Below, in pieces: positions 8,594-19,100 of a stretch of 64,000 nt of DNA. The translations under genes and the position numbers were made by a program. Origin of the DNA: JBAOHV01 sp964450685 (GTDB taxonomy: Bacteria > Actinomycetota > Acidimicrobiia > Acidimicrobiales > Microtrichaceae); assembly GCA_964450685.1 (NCBI GenBank), contig CAYVDN010000007.1, positions 30,647-94,646 on the forward strand, in the 5' to 3' direction. The notes below the pieces were generated by a model that saw only the letters and a list, made by a program, of their open reading frames with translations, was not told the origin of the DNA and did no database searches. Numbering within the stretch: the first letter of the stretch is position 1; each line of letters begins with the position of its first letter.

Positions 8594-9781
8594 TCAGACT
8601 GTCAGGTCGACCTGGATACCGAGAAGGTCTGCGGCCTCGGCGATGAGATCGCCCTGGGTCTGCAACGCCGTGACTGTCTCCTCGAGCGGCGCCTGGTCGT
8701 CGACGAGCATCGTGTCGAACGTCTCGGTGTAGCTCTCGGTCAGGGCAACGGTCGCCTGGATCTGGTCGGTCAGCTCGGTGTTCAGATCCGGATCGACCGC
8801 CTCGACGAGGGTGTCGAGGCCGGGACCGGCCTCGATCGCCGGGTAGCTTCCCGTGTACACCCACTGGACTCCCAGGGCGTTGGCGTGCACGTCGGCGTTG
8901 GTGTTGTCGCTGAAGCAGGAGTGCTCGTCCTCCTGGTCCGCCGTCTCGAGGGCCACGGCGATGCGCTCACCGGCGAGCTCGCCAACAGTCAGGGCGCCGA
9001 TGCCACGGAACATGTGGGCGACGGCCTCGACCGGGTCGGACAGGAACTCCTCGCGGTACTCACCGTCGGGAGCCCACTGCTCGGCGACCGAGGTCAGATC
9101 GGCGACGAGCTGGTCGGCGAGCAGGTTCAGGTAGGTGGCGCGACGTTCGGCGACCGGGCTGGTCGTGTAGTCGGTGACCGGGCGGGAGCCGGGACCGTCC
9201 TCGTTGAGGTCCTGTCCCCAGAGCAGGAACTCGATCGCGTGCCAGCCGGTCGAGATGTTGGTCTCCCCGCCTTCCTCGTTGGCCGAGACGATCACGTCAG
9301 CGGTGATCTCCGGGTAACCCTCGACGTCGTTGATGATGCCGGCGTTCTCGTCGCCCTCGACGTAGTCGACGTAGGCCTCGTCCATCGGCCAGGCGTTGAT
9401 CTGACCTTCGGGGCCGTCCTCGGGATCGTCGATCGGTCCGTCGTAGAAGCGGAACGCCTCGGTGGGCCCGTAGTCGTCACGGGCGTCGAGCCACATGTCC
9501 TTGGCCGTCTGGAGAGTCGCCTCGGTCGGGTTCTCGGTGAAGGCGACCAGAGCAGCCTGGAGTTCGGTCGCCGAGGTGATCGACGCCTCGTAGCTGGCGT
9601 ACACGCCGTCGGCGTAGTGGGTTGCGACGGGTTCGGCCTGCTCGGCGGTCAGCGCGTCGACCGCCTCCTCGACCGTCGTGGTCGTCGGGTCGGCCGATTC
9701 GTCGGTGCAGCCGGCAGCGAACAGCGCTGTGGCTGCCAGCGCCGCTGCTGCGAAGCGGTGGGGGCGAAGGGTGCGTGACAT
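8594..9781 (-). CDS. Imelysin-family iron-uptake lipoprotein
   Basis: A 395-residue lipoprotein with signal peptide and Cys25 (FAAGC). The imelysin domain carries an intact GxHxxE motif as Gly179-Trp-His181-Ala-Ile-Glu184, followed by FLLWG. Imelysin-like proteins bind or process iron at the cell surface, and many are controlled by Fur or DtxR-type repressors. It is the first gene of a three-gene minus-strand operon (imelysin, di-heme protein, imelysin). A DtxR-type box lies about 70 bp upstream between it and the divergent HTTM gene. It is acidic overall, as expected for a cation-handling surface protein. Confidence 0.9.
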   Translation of the reverse strand: MSRTLRPHRFAAAALAATALFAAGCTDESADPTTTTVEEAVDALTAEQAEPVATHYADGVYASYEASITSATELQAALVAFTENPTEATLQTAKDMWLDARDDYGPTEAFRFYDGPIDDPEDGPEGQINAWPMDEAYVDYVEGDENAGIINDVEGYPEITADVIVSANEEGGETNISTGWHAIEFLLWGQDLNEDGPGSRPVTDYTTSPVAERRATYLNLLADQLVADLTSVAEQWAPDGEYREEFLSDPVEAVAHMFRGIGALTVGELAGERIAVALETADQEDEHSCFSDNTNADVHANALGVQWVYTGSYPAIEAGPGLDTLVEAVDPDLNTELTDQIQATVALTESYTETFDTMLVDDQAPLEETVTALQTQGDLIAEAADLLGIQVDLTV

Positions 9782-9848
9782 ACGACGGTGGTCTCCCTCG
9801 AGCAGTCCGTGCTCAGATCAACGGATGGGCCGCATGGTTCCTATCAGA

Positions 9849-9866
9849 AGTTAGGCCTACCTACCA
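9849..9866 (+). promoter_or_regulatory. DtxR/IdeR-type iron box between imelysin operon and HTTM gene
   Basis: The sequence TTAGG-CCTA-CCTAC (9851-9864) matches the DtxR-family half-sites TTAGG and CCTAA with their four-base spacer at nine of ten positions. It sits about 70 bp upstream of the imelysin operon and 4 bp before the ATG of the divergent HTTM gene. In the plus orientation it shares AGTTAGGCnTACCTA with the box next to the gene ending at 57613. Known DtxR/IdeR proteins repress such genes when iron is plentiful; regulation here is inferred. Confidence 0.6.
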
Positions 9867-9868
9867 GC

Positions 9869-11535
9869 ATGAAGTCCCCGCGCAGCACGTCGAACGCAGT
9901 GGCCTCCCCGGCGACCTCAGCCGCCGCAGCCACCGCAGCCACCGGGGCGGTCGCTCCCACCAATGGCACCTCGCTGGCGGTTGTGCGGATCGTTTTCGGC
10001 GCGATCGGCGTGTTCAGCGCGGTTCGGCTGTTCGCTCGAGGGTGGGTCGGAACCCTCTTCGCCGATCCGGAAGTGCACCTGCGCTACCCCGGCCTCGGCT
10101 GGGTGCCTGTGCCGCCGAGTTGGGCGATCCCTGCGCTCGTCGTCGTGATCGGGCTCGCCGCGCTGGCGATCGCGATCGGATGGCGGTTCCGGATCGCGGT
10201 CGTGGTGTTCGTGGTCGCGTTCAGCTGGCTGGAGCTGGTCGAGGTGACCGTCTACCTGAACCACTACTGGTTCATGACGCTGGCAGGTGCGTTGTTCGCG
10301 TTCCTGCCGATGTCGGCCAGGTGGTCGCTCGACGCGCGACGACGGGGCCCGGCCGACGTGCCGAAACTCGCCGTGTGGATGGTGCGCGCCCAGGTCGGTG
10401 TCGTGTACACGTTCGCGGGGATCGCCAAACTCAACGGCGACTGGCTCGCGCACGCTCTTCCGCTGGCGATGTGGTTGCCGGCAAGGTCGCATCTGCCGGT
10501 TATCGGGCCGTTGCTCGCCGAGCGGAGCACGGCGTTCGTCGCCAGTTGGGCAGGTGCACTGTTCGACTGCACGGTCGTCGCGCTGCTGTCCTGGAGACGC
10601 ACCCGAGCGCCAGCGTTCTGCGCTGTCGTCGCGTTCCACCTGATCACATGGTGGCTGTTTCCGATCATCGGGGTGTTCCCGTGGTTGATGATCGCCATGG
10701 CCACGATCTTCTTCGAGCCTGATTGGCCAGAACGGACGCTCGGTGGGACGCTCGAGTGGCTACGCACGCGTCGGAGCGCCCGCGTCGGAGCGACAGATCC
10801 GCGGGATCAGCAGCACCTGCCGGTCGCCGGCGGAACCCTGCCGGTCGCCGGCGGAACCCTGCCGGTCGCCGGCGGAACCCTGCCGGTCGCCGGCGGAACA
10901 TGGTGGCGCCGCNNNNNNNNNNNNNNNNNNNNNNNNNNNNNNNNNNNNNNNNNNNNNNNNNNNNNNNNNNNNNNNNNNNNNNNNNNNNNNNNNNNNNNNN
11001 NNNNNNNNNNNNCCTGCCGGTCGCCGGCGGAACCCTGCCGGTCGCCGGCGGAACATGGTGGCGCCGCCACAGCCGTCTCACCGCCGCCGCCGTGTGCCTG
11101 TGGGCGTTCGTGCAACTTGCCCTGCCGTTGCGCCACTTCCTCTACCCGAGCGACCACCGTTGGAGCGGTGAGGGCATGCGCTTCGGTTGGAACGTGATGC
11201 TGATCGAGAAAGCCGGAGCGGTGACGTTCCGACTCGACGACCCCGAGACCGGTGAACGCTGGAGCGACGACGCCAGCGGGCTGCTGACACCCCAGCAGCT
11301 GCGGGTGATGCGCACCGATCCGGAGCTGATGCGCCAGACAGCTCATCTGCTCGCGGACCAGCGTCAGGCCGACGGCTTCAGCCGCCCTCGGGTGCGAGTC
11401 GATGCGGTGGTCTCACACAACGGACGGCCCGCAGCACCGATCGTCGATCCAGATGTCGATCTGGCAGCGGAGCCGTGGCGGCTCGGTCCGCAGCGCTGGA
11501 TCCTCCCGGTGCCGACCAGCCCGCCACCCGGCTAA
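9869..11535 (+). CDS. HTTM-domain membrane protein interrupted by an assembly gap
   Basis: An HTTM (vitamin K-dependent gamma-carboxylase-like) membrane protein. Before the gap are several membrane helices, including LNHYWFMTLAGALFAFLP and FAGIAKLNGDWL, both typical of the family. After the gap comes the C-terminal part with RFGWNVMLIEKAG and DPELMRQTAHLL. Between them is a (LPVAGGT)n repeat and 100 N. The two sides read in different frames through the N run, but an identical 55-nt sequence flanks the gap. Merging it gives one uninterrupted frame of 503 residues (348 + 155). HTTM proteins often neighbour imelysins; their substrate is unknown. An iron box lies next to the start. Confidence 0.78.
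10817..11055 (+). repeat. 21-bp in-frame tandem repeat (LPVAGGT) on both sides of a gap
   Basis: Units of CTGCCGGTCGCCGGCGGAAC plus one base encode LPVAGGT. Four copies lie at 10817-10900 and two at 11014-11055, separated by the N run. The unit is a multiple of three, so copy-number change keeps the HTTM frame open. The repeats probably form a flexible loop between the two halves of the membrane protein, and they explain why the assembly broke here. Confidence 0.85.
10913..11012. other. 100-N scaffold gap, probably spurious
   Basis: Exactly 100 N. The 55 bases before it (10858-10912) are identical to the 55 bases after it (11013-11067). An exact overlap of a round k-mer size is what a de Bruijn assembler leaves at contig ends, so the two contigs very likely abut. 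Collapsing the overlap restores a single reading frame in the HTTM gene. Confidence 0.8.
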
Positions 11536-12971
11536 CTGGACTCGCTGGGCTGGGGAACGGGGAAGGGGTCGTACGGGAGGAACGCTGCGAAGAAGCAGTC
11601 CCAGTGGATCTTGTCTCCCTGCCAGTGGCTACCAGCACCGTCGTGGTCGATCTCGAGGCCGTGACGGGCATGGGTGTCGACGATCTCGGCCAAGCGACCC
11701 GTCATGGACGGAGCGCTCTCGCTCACCGGTCGGTCACCGCTGGCGAAGATAGCGTCGGTGGCCGTACCGGTCAGGGTCCAGCTGTCGCGGTGGATCGCCC
11801 GGTGGTGACGGCCGCACAACAGAAGCAGGTTCGACTCGGCTGTCGGTCCACCGTGCTCCCAATGGACTATGTGGTGCACGTGCAGGCGGTAGCGACGATC
11901 ACAGCCCGGGAACCTGCAACACCCACCGTCACGCTCGAAGATCTCGCGGCGCAGTGCGGCACTCGGGAACCGCTTGCTCCGGTCCTTCTCGTTCTGCGCG
12001 TTGCACGCGCCCGAACGATCAGACCGATCAGGCCGGGTGGGCCGAGTAGGTCGGGTGGTCACACGGGCATCACATGACCGCTGCTCGAGCTCCGACCCGG
12101 ATACCGGGTGGCCGTCACGGGTTCGGGCATCGACAGCTCCAGCATCGACAGTGCCTGAGTCAACCGAGCCGGCATCAACCGTGCCGGCACCGGTATCGCC
12201 GGACACACCGACCATGGCTGTGTCGCCAGCGGGTCGCACGACTATCTGCGGTTGGGCAGCGAGTGACGAGTCGACGCTCCCTGCAGCACTCAGCAGATCC
12301 AGCAGAGCGTCGAGGCGACGGCACCCGAGTGACTCCTCGACCATTCCGGCCTCGTCGAACGTGGGGCCGGCGGTGGCCTTGTCGACCTGTTCCATGAACG
12401 CCTCGGCGTCGACTCCGGCCGGGATCCGCGCCCTGACGATCAGGTCACCCGTGTGATCGTCGGTCATCCACGACAACGACCGACACCGGAACGACGAATC
12501 CTCGTCTGCCGGCCGAGCAGCACCCGCACGCCTGAGCGCCGAACAGGCCTTCTCCAGCTGGCTACCCGTGCTGTACCGCGCCAGGCTCAACAGGTCTTCC
12601 TGGTTGTCGGCGCTGGCGACCCGGGTGATGGCACGGACCTTGCAGTACGAGATCGTCCCGGCAGCGAACGCTTGGTGTATGGCAGGCAGCTCGCGCAGCC
12701 GGCGTGCCACCCGGACTTGTTCGCGCGCCGCGACCACTCCCACCCCGCATTGCCAGCTCAACCAGTGCGCGCACGACAGCGCCTCCCATGACTCCCACGC
12801 GCGGCGGGCGTCGTACTCCCCCACCATCGTCAGGAACGCGCAGGTTGCTGCGGCCAGGTGGCCCGCGAGACCGAGCATCTGGTGTTCGAGTTGCTCAGTT
12901 GGCACCTGCTCGACCGGCTGGTCACCCAGCCATGCGGACGCCACGAATTCAACCGACGGGGAATCACCCAT
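11532..12971 (-). CDS. 13E12-type (DUF222) protein with HNH endonuclease domain
   Basis: A 479-residue actinobacterial '13E12 repeat' protein. The N-terminal DUF222 region (about 25-240) is followed by a low-complexity linker with VDAGSVDSGTVDAGAVDA and TRPTRPTRPDRSDRSG repeats. A C-terminal HNH nuclease domain follows at about 350-400, with a CCRFPGCD zinc-type motif and HVHHIVHWEHGG containing the catalytic histidines. Members are common in multiple copies in actinobacteria and are suspected mobile or selfish nucleases; their true role is unknown. The ATG at 12971 is well placed. Its 3' end overlaps the HTTM stop codon by 4 bp. Confidence 0.88.
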   Translation of the reverse strand: MGDSPSVEFVASAWLGDQPVEQVPTEQLEHQMLGLAGHLAAATCAFLTMVGEYDARRAWESWEALSCAHWLSWQCGVGVVAAREQVRVARRLRELPAIHQAFAAGTISYCKVRAITRVASADNQEDLLSLARYSTGSQLEKACSALRRAGAARPADEDSSFRCRSLSWMTDDHTGDLIVRARIPAGVDAEAFMEQVDKATAGPTFDEAGMVEESLGCRRLDALLDLLSAAGSVDSSLAAQPQIVVRPAGDTAMVGVSGDTGAGTVDAGSVDSGTVDAGAVDARTRDGHPVSGSELEQRSCDARVTTRPTRPTRPDRSDRSGACNAQNEKDRSKRFPSAALRREIFERDGGCCRFPGCDRRYRLHVHHIVHWEHGGPTAESNLLLLCGRHHRAIHRDSWTLTGTATDAIFASGDRPVSESAPSMTGRLAEIVDTHARHGLEIDHDGAGSHWQGDKIHWDCFFAAFLPYDPFPVPQPSESS

Positions 12972-13049
12972 CCTGCCTCCCAGCCCACAGGGTTCCGACG
13001 TGGATCACGATACGGGGAGGGTGTGACACGCAAACGGCCGGTCCCGGAG

Positions 13050-13128
13050 TGATTCCGCGGAATCATCACGCACGATCCAGCGCACGCGATTCCGCGGAAT
13101 CATCTCGGCACGCGATTCCGCGGAATCA
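13050..13128. repeat. Three copies of a 15-16 bp palindrome
   Basis: GATTCCGCGGAATCA occurs at 13051-13065, 13088-13102 and 13114-13128; the first extends to the perfect palindrome TGATTCCGCGGAATCA (13050-13065). The second and third sit in a longer direct repeat beginning CACGC and ending CATCTC. The array fills the 168 bp between the end of the giant surface-protein gene and the start of the HNH gene, both on the minus strand. It could be an operator array for the HNH gene, a terminator or attenuator for the giant gene, or a REP-like element. Confidence 0.85.
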
Positions 13129-13139
13129 TCTCCGTTCTG

Positions 13140-16100
13140 TCAGGCGGTTCGACGCCGGAACCGGAGCATCAGGACTCCCCCGACGGCGAGCAACAGCCCC
13201 GACAGGACCCAAGCCAGGTGGTTGGCGCCGGTGAAGGACAGACTCGACGGGCTCGGGTTCTGCGAGTCGGGTGCCTGCGCGCCCGCTCCGGCAGCTCCCG
13301 GGTCCGTCGGCAGGAACGTCACAGGCAGTGCGGTCAGGGTTCCGGCGGCGTCAGCTGTGTTGTTGTCGGCGGTTGTCTCGGACTCGGCGCCCGAGACCTC
13401 GACTCGGTTGACGACCGGTCCGGCCGGGGCGGTGGGCGACACGGTGGTCGACACACGCAGTGTGGCGGTGTCGCCCGGTTCCATCACACCGTCGAGCACG
13501 CACGCGACCACGCCTGGTGAGCGGGTCGAACAGGACCACGTGGTGCCATCAGCACCGACGGCTCCGGCGAACTCGAGCCCGGCGGGCAGCGTGTCATCGA
13601 CGGTCACAGAGGTCGCACGCGAGGGACCGTTGTTGGTGACGACGACCTCCCAGACGGCGGTCGCGCCTCGCACGAGGGTGCCCTCGAGGCTCTTGGTGAT
13701 CGTCAGGTCAGCTGTCGGGTCGAGCGGGTCGGTGACCGAGGCGGTGTTGTCCGACGGGTCGGGGTCGCCGACCCCAACTCCGGTCACGGTGACCGTGTTC
13801 GTCTGGTCGCCGGTCGCGTCCAGGCTGACGTCGACGACGACTGTCAGCGTGGCTGTCTGTCCAGGCGCCAGGTTGGCGTTCGTCCACAGCCAGGTGTCGG
13901 TGTCGATGGTGCCGCGGTCGACCCGGGCCGACACGAGTGACAGGTCGGAAGGCATCGTCTCGTTGACCGACAGATCCGCGACGGTCATCGGGCCGCCGTT
14001 GGTGACGGTGATCGTGTAGGTCGCCTCGGCGCCGGGCACCAGGGCGTCCGAGCTCAGCACCTTGGCGACGGACAGGTCGGCACCGGTCAGGTCGGTGTCG
14101 GTGTCGGTGTTGTCGGCCGGGGTCCGCTCCGGACCGTTCGCACCGTCGTCGCTGACGGTGACTGTGTTGGTCAGCTCGGTCGTGGTGAGCGGATCCAGCG
14201 GATCGGCGACCGTGACGTCGACGGTGTAGGTGACGACGTCGCCGACCTGCACGATCCCGGTGTTCCAGGTGACGGTCCGCGCCGACGGGTCATAGGTGCC
14301 GCCTCCGGAGGCGGAGACGAACACGTGGTTGCCGTCGAGCGTGTCGACGGTCAGCACTCCGGTGGCGCCACGGTTGCCGGTGTTGGTGACCCGCACCGTG
14401 TAGGTGAGCGAGTCGCCCGGAACCACAGCTGTGACCCCGTCGTCCTTGGTGACGACCAGGTCGACCTGCGCGTCGACCGTCGTGGTCACCGCGTCGGTGT
14501 CGTTGGTCGGGTTGACGTCGTCGGAGTGCGAGACCTGCGCACTGTTGGTGACCGAGAGCCTGCCAGCGGGCAGCGGGTCGGTGACGGTCGCCCGGACCGT
14601 GAAGCCGGCCGACGGGGTGGCTCCCGCGGCGCCTGTGAGATCGACTCCGGTCCAGGTGATCGTGCGGGTTGCGGAGTCATAGGTTCCGCCGGCGGTGGCG
14701 GATACGAACTCGAGGCCGGCGCCGAGCACGTCGGTGACGGTCGCGTCGTCCGCGTCGCGGTCACCCAGGTTGGTCACCGCGACCCCGTAGGTGATCGGGT
14801 CACCGGGCTCTGCGGTGACGGGTCCCGTCTTGTCGACCGACAGGTCCACGACCGAACCGAGTCCGACCACGACGCTGTCGTCGTTGTTCGAGGGATCGGT
14901 GTCGGCACCGTGGGCGCCGTCGTCGGCGGCTTCGGCGATGTTCGTGGTGCTCGTGGCGCCGACCGGCAGCGGGTTGACGACCTCGACGGTGACCGTGCGG
15001 GTGGTGCTTGCCCCCGCGGCCAGCGGGAACGCGTTCCACGTGATCGTGTTACCGCTGACGGTGTTGGATCCGGACGCCGACACGAGGGTCACGTTGCTGC
15101 CGAGCGTGTCGGTCAACACCACACCGGCCGCGTCGCGGTCGCCGAGGTTCTCGACGGTGAGGGTGTAGATGATCTCCTCGCCGGCGTCCGCGGTGGCGAC
15201 GTCAGCGACCTTGGTGACAGAGATGTCGACCCCTGTCACATCGAGCGTGTCGGAGCCCGAGCCGGTGACGGTCCGCTCGTTCGAGTCGGTCCCGTCGAGT
15301 GTCGTGGTGGACGCGTTCGCCGTGTTGGTGTGCGTGGAGGGCGCGGTCACGTCCGCCACGAGCGTCGCGGTGAAGCTGAACGACTGCGATCCGGACGGGG
15401 CGATCGCGGTGCCGGCGTTCGCCGTGTAGGTGACGAGGGTGTCGTCGCCCTGGGGCACCGCTGTCGCGGTCCAACCGGCAACGGCGTTCGGGGTGACCGA
15501 ATCGAACACGTCACCGTCGACCACGTCGGTGACGACGGTGTCGTAGGCGGTGGATGTGCCGGTGTTGGTGACGGTCAGCCCGACGGTGACCGAGTCGTTG
15601 GCAGCGGCCTCGTCGGGGGTGAACGTCTTGGTGACCGACAGGGCTGGCACCACGACTGTCAAGTTCACCGGCGACGAGTTGAACTGGGTTCCTGCAACGG
15701 TGACGCGGCCGACGTTCGACAGCGTCGTACCGGCTGCGTTGCCGACCACGTCGGCCACCCTTGCGGTGAGAGTGATCGAGAACGAGTTGTCAGACGTGCC
15801 GGGGCCCGAGCTGACCAACATGTTCTCGAACACGAAGTTCACGTTGTTGCCGGACAGCTGTGCGGCGGGCAGTGCCGGCGAGCCGGTCCAGGTGCCGGCG
15901 AACGTTCCCAGGTCGATGGTCGCCGAGCCGGGCACGTACACGAGCCCGGCGGGCAACACGTCGGTCACGGTGACGGTTCCCAGGTCGCCGTCGGGCACGG
16001 TTACGCCGAGGGTGAACGTGGCGGTCTCGCCGATGGTGACGGACGCACCGTTGGTGTGGGTCGCCGAAGTCGACGCCAGCGACTTGGTCACAGCAGACGA

Positions 16101-19100
16101 GTTGACCGCCACGGTGGAAGAGCCGGTGCGGTTGTAGGTGTTGGCAGCGCCGCCGGTGTCACTGGTCGAGCCGGTGCGCTCCACCCCGAGGGTGTTGTAC
16201 GGGCTGAGCGAGCTGGAGTGCGTGCCGGGAAGGCTGGTGTAGGTGGCGCGCGCGGTGTTGGTCACCGACGGGCCGTACGAAGTGGCGTCGTCGCGGACGA
16301 CTGCCTGGAGAGTGAAGGTCGACGTGGCACCCGGCGCGAACGTCGTCCAGGTGGCCGACGCCGCCGACGTGTCGATCGTCGTGGGGGCGACGCCTGCCGT
16401 GTGGGCGAACGAGCCAGCGACGTAGTCGACCCCGGACGGGAGCGTGTCGGTGAGCACGACGTCGTGAGCGGTGATCGTGCGGGTAGCCGAGCTGGCCGAC
16501 ATCGTGACGGTGTAGGTGATGGTGTCACCGGCATCCGCGGTCGTGGGCGAAGCCGACTTGGAGACGCTGAGCGACGGCTCGTTGATGCGGATGTTCGGCG
16601 CGCTCACCGCCGTGCCGACGTTGCTCGACCCGATCCGACCGACGACGGAGTTGTTGCGCGAGCCACCGGTGGTGTTGCCGGTCGTGTTCAACAGCACGAC
16701 CGTGTACTCGAGCGTGATCGTCTCGGCTGTGGCGTTGTCGGTGTCGGAGTTGGTGATCGTGTCGAGCGGGACGGTCGCGAGGGTGCCGCTACCGGTGACC
16801 GATGTCGCCGCGAGGGCTCCTGTGAAGCCTCCCGCGTGACTGGTCGACAGCCCGGCCGAAGCGGTGATCGAGTCGAACGACACGAAGGCCAGGCCGGCGT
16901 CGAGGGTGTCGCGGATCGAGAAGTTCGCGGTGGTGCCCTCGGGAACGGTGGCGACGACGCGGTAGACCGCGGTCGAGCCGATCGGCAGCTCCAGGTTCAC
17001 GGGGGTCGTAGGGCTGACACCGATGCCCGTCGCGATGACCGACTTGGTGAACGAAGGGGTCGCGACGCGCACCGTCGCGGTGTCCTCGATCGGCGCGGTG
17101 ACGAAGTTGGGGCCGCCCTCGGTGCCCGAGTAGTTGGTCACCTCGGCCTCGTTGGTCAGCAGCTGGTTCATCGAGACAGCGGCGTCGAGGGTCGCGTCGA
17201 AGGTGACGACAGCGACATTCGTGGCGGAGTTGGCGTCGTAGGGGGCGAGCGCTCCCTGGTCCGCGGCGGGGTCGGTCAGCGTGACCGACGACGGTGTCGT
17301 GCCGGAGTGTGCCAGGGGTGTGCCGTTGCCATCGGTGACCGACAGGTTCCAGCCACCCGACGGCATCGAGAACCCGGCGGGCACCGCGTCGGCCATGGCG
17401 ACGTCGAACGCTCCGCGGATACCGGTCCCGGTGTTGTTCACGATCACCGCGAACGTGACGGTGTCGCCGGCGTCGACGCGGCTCAGGTTCGAGTCGACCG
17501 GTGCCGCGGCGAGCACCGCGGAGCTGAGGGGACCTCCGCTGAAGCGGGCGCCGGCACTGCCCGGGGCCGACCAGGTGATCCCGGCGGGACCGGTCGCGCT
17601 GGGCGAGAACACGCCAGCCGGGTTGTTGGTGGCGACAACACCCTTTGTGATCCCCAGGACGGGCTGGGTCAGGTTCACCTGGACGATCACGTCCTGGTTG
17701 ACGATCTCGTCGGGCGAGTTCGCACTCGACAGGCGCGCCTGGTTGGTCAACAGAAGCCCGTCGGCGAACGGCTGGTCGTTGGCGACGACGGTGATCAACA
17801 GGTCGATCGTTCGGGCTGTGGTCCCGGGTGCCGACTGGTAGTCGGGGTACTCGGCGCGCACCGAGTTGCCGACCTGGTCGACGCTGAGCGTCGGGATCGA
17901 CGAGGTCGACGACGAGAATGTGTCGGTCGGGCCGAGCGCCACGGACCAGGCGGTCGGGCTGAAAGGACCGGGGGCAACCGGGCCGGAGCCGGTCAGGTTC
18001 GTGAACGGCGTGGCTCCCGAGGGGATGTCGAAGGTCGGCAGCGGCAGGAAGTCTGTGATCGACAGGTCGAGCACGTTGGTCAGCGGAACGGTCGCGACGA
18101 TCCGGTAGGTGACCTGGTCGCCCGCGGCGATGTCGGGTCCGGTGTCGGCGGTGTCGCCGTTGATCGCGTAGACCGACTTGGACGTGGCCGGGGCGACGAT
18201 CGTGACGGAGTCCTCGGTGCTGTCGGTGACTGTGCCGCCGCCCGGCACGTCGACGACACCCGAGACGACAGCGACGTTGTCGATGACGTCTCGCGAGTTC
18301 ACTGCACCGCCGCTGAACCGGCAGCGGTAGGAGGCATCGATGACCGTGCGGTAGGTGATCGTCGCGACGGTTCCGCCTGACGCGTTTCCGTGCCACACAC
18401 CTCCCGATGTGGGCTGCTCAGAGGCCAGGAAGCCGGCCAGGTCGACCCCGATCGTCGTCGCGCCCGGGTCGGTCGCCGCGCAGCCTCCCGGTGAGCCGGG
18501 GCTGTTGACGCTGGAGGAGAAATGGGCGCCGAGGGTCGTGGAGCCGCTGCCCTCGGGCGTGCGGTACGAGATGGTCGGCGAGAACGTGGAGTCGAGTGTC
18601 TGACCGTCGGCTGCGATGTCGTCGAGGGTCAGGTTCCGGAAGTCGAAGTAGTCCGAGACCTGCACCTGCACGGTCCAGGTCAGGGTGTCACCGGGGGTGG
18701 GTCCGGCCCGGCCGGTGTCGGTGCTGACCGCGACGGACTTCTGCGTGGCGACCGACCGTGCGGTGATCGTGTCGAGCGGACCGGCCGGGTCAGCGACCGC
18801 GTTGTCTGTACCTGCGGCGTCGCGCGGGTCGAGTGGGTCCCAGTCACCGAGCGCCGAGGCGTCGTTGCTGATGGTCGCGGGTGCGCCGCTGGTGGGGTCG
18901 AGCACCGGGTCCGTGCCGGCGTCCAGTTCCGGTACCCAGAACGCCACGTCGTAGGAGGCCTGGTTGGTGGCGCTCGGGTAGGTGACCGTGACCGACTCCG
19001 ACGCCCACGGCCCGGGGCCAGCCGGCTGGTCGGTGACCGAGCCGGAGGGCGCGATGTTCTGGACTCCGGCGTAGACGACTGCGTCGGGCAGGTCGTCGCT

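Noticed and set aside
7197..8732. 511-codon plus-strand frame opposite the di-heme gene
   Set aside because: The minus strand has two CxxCH heme motifs and a signal sequence; the plus frame has no motif.
14325..18380. Long plus-strand open frame of 1351 codons opposite the giant DUF11 gene
   Set aside because: Its composition (Arg, Gly, Asp and Val repeats, no hydrophobic core) is what the high-GC antisense of a repetitive Thr/Val-rich gene gives. No start signal or domain.
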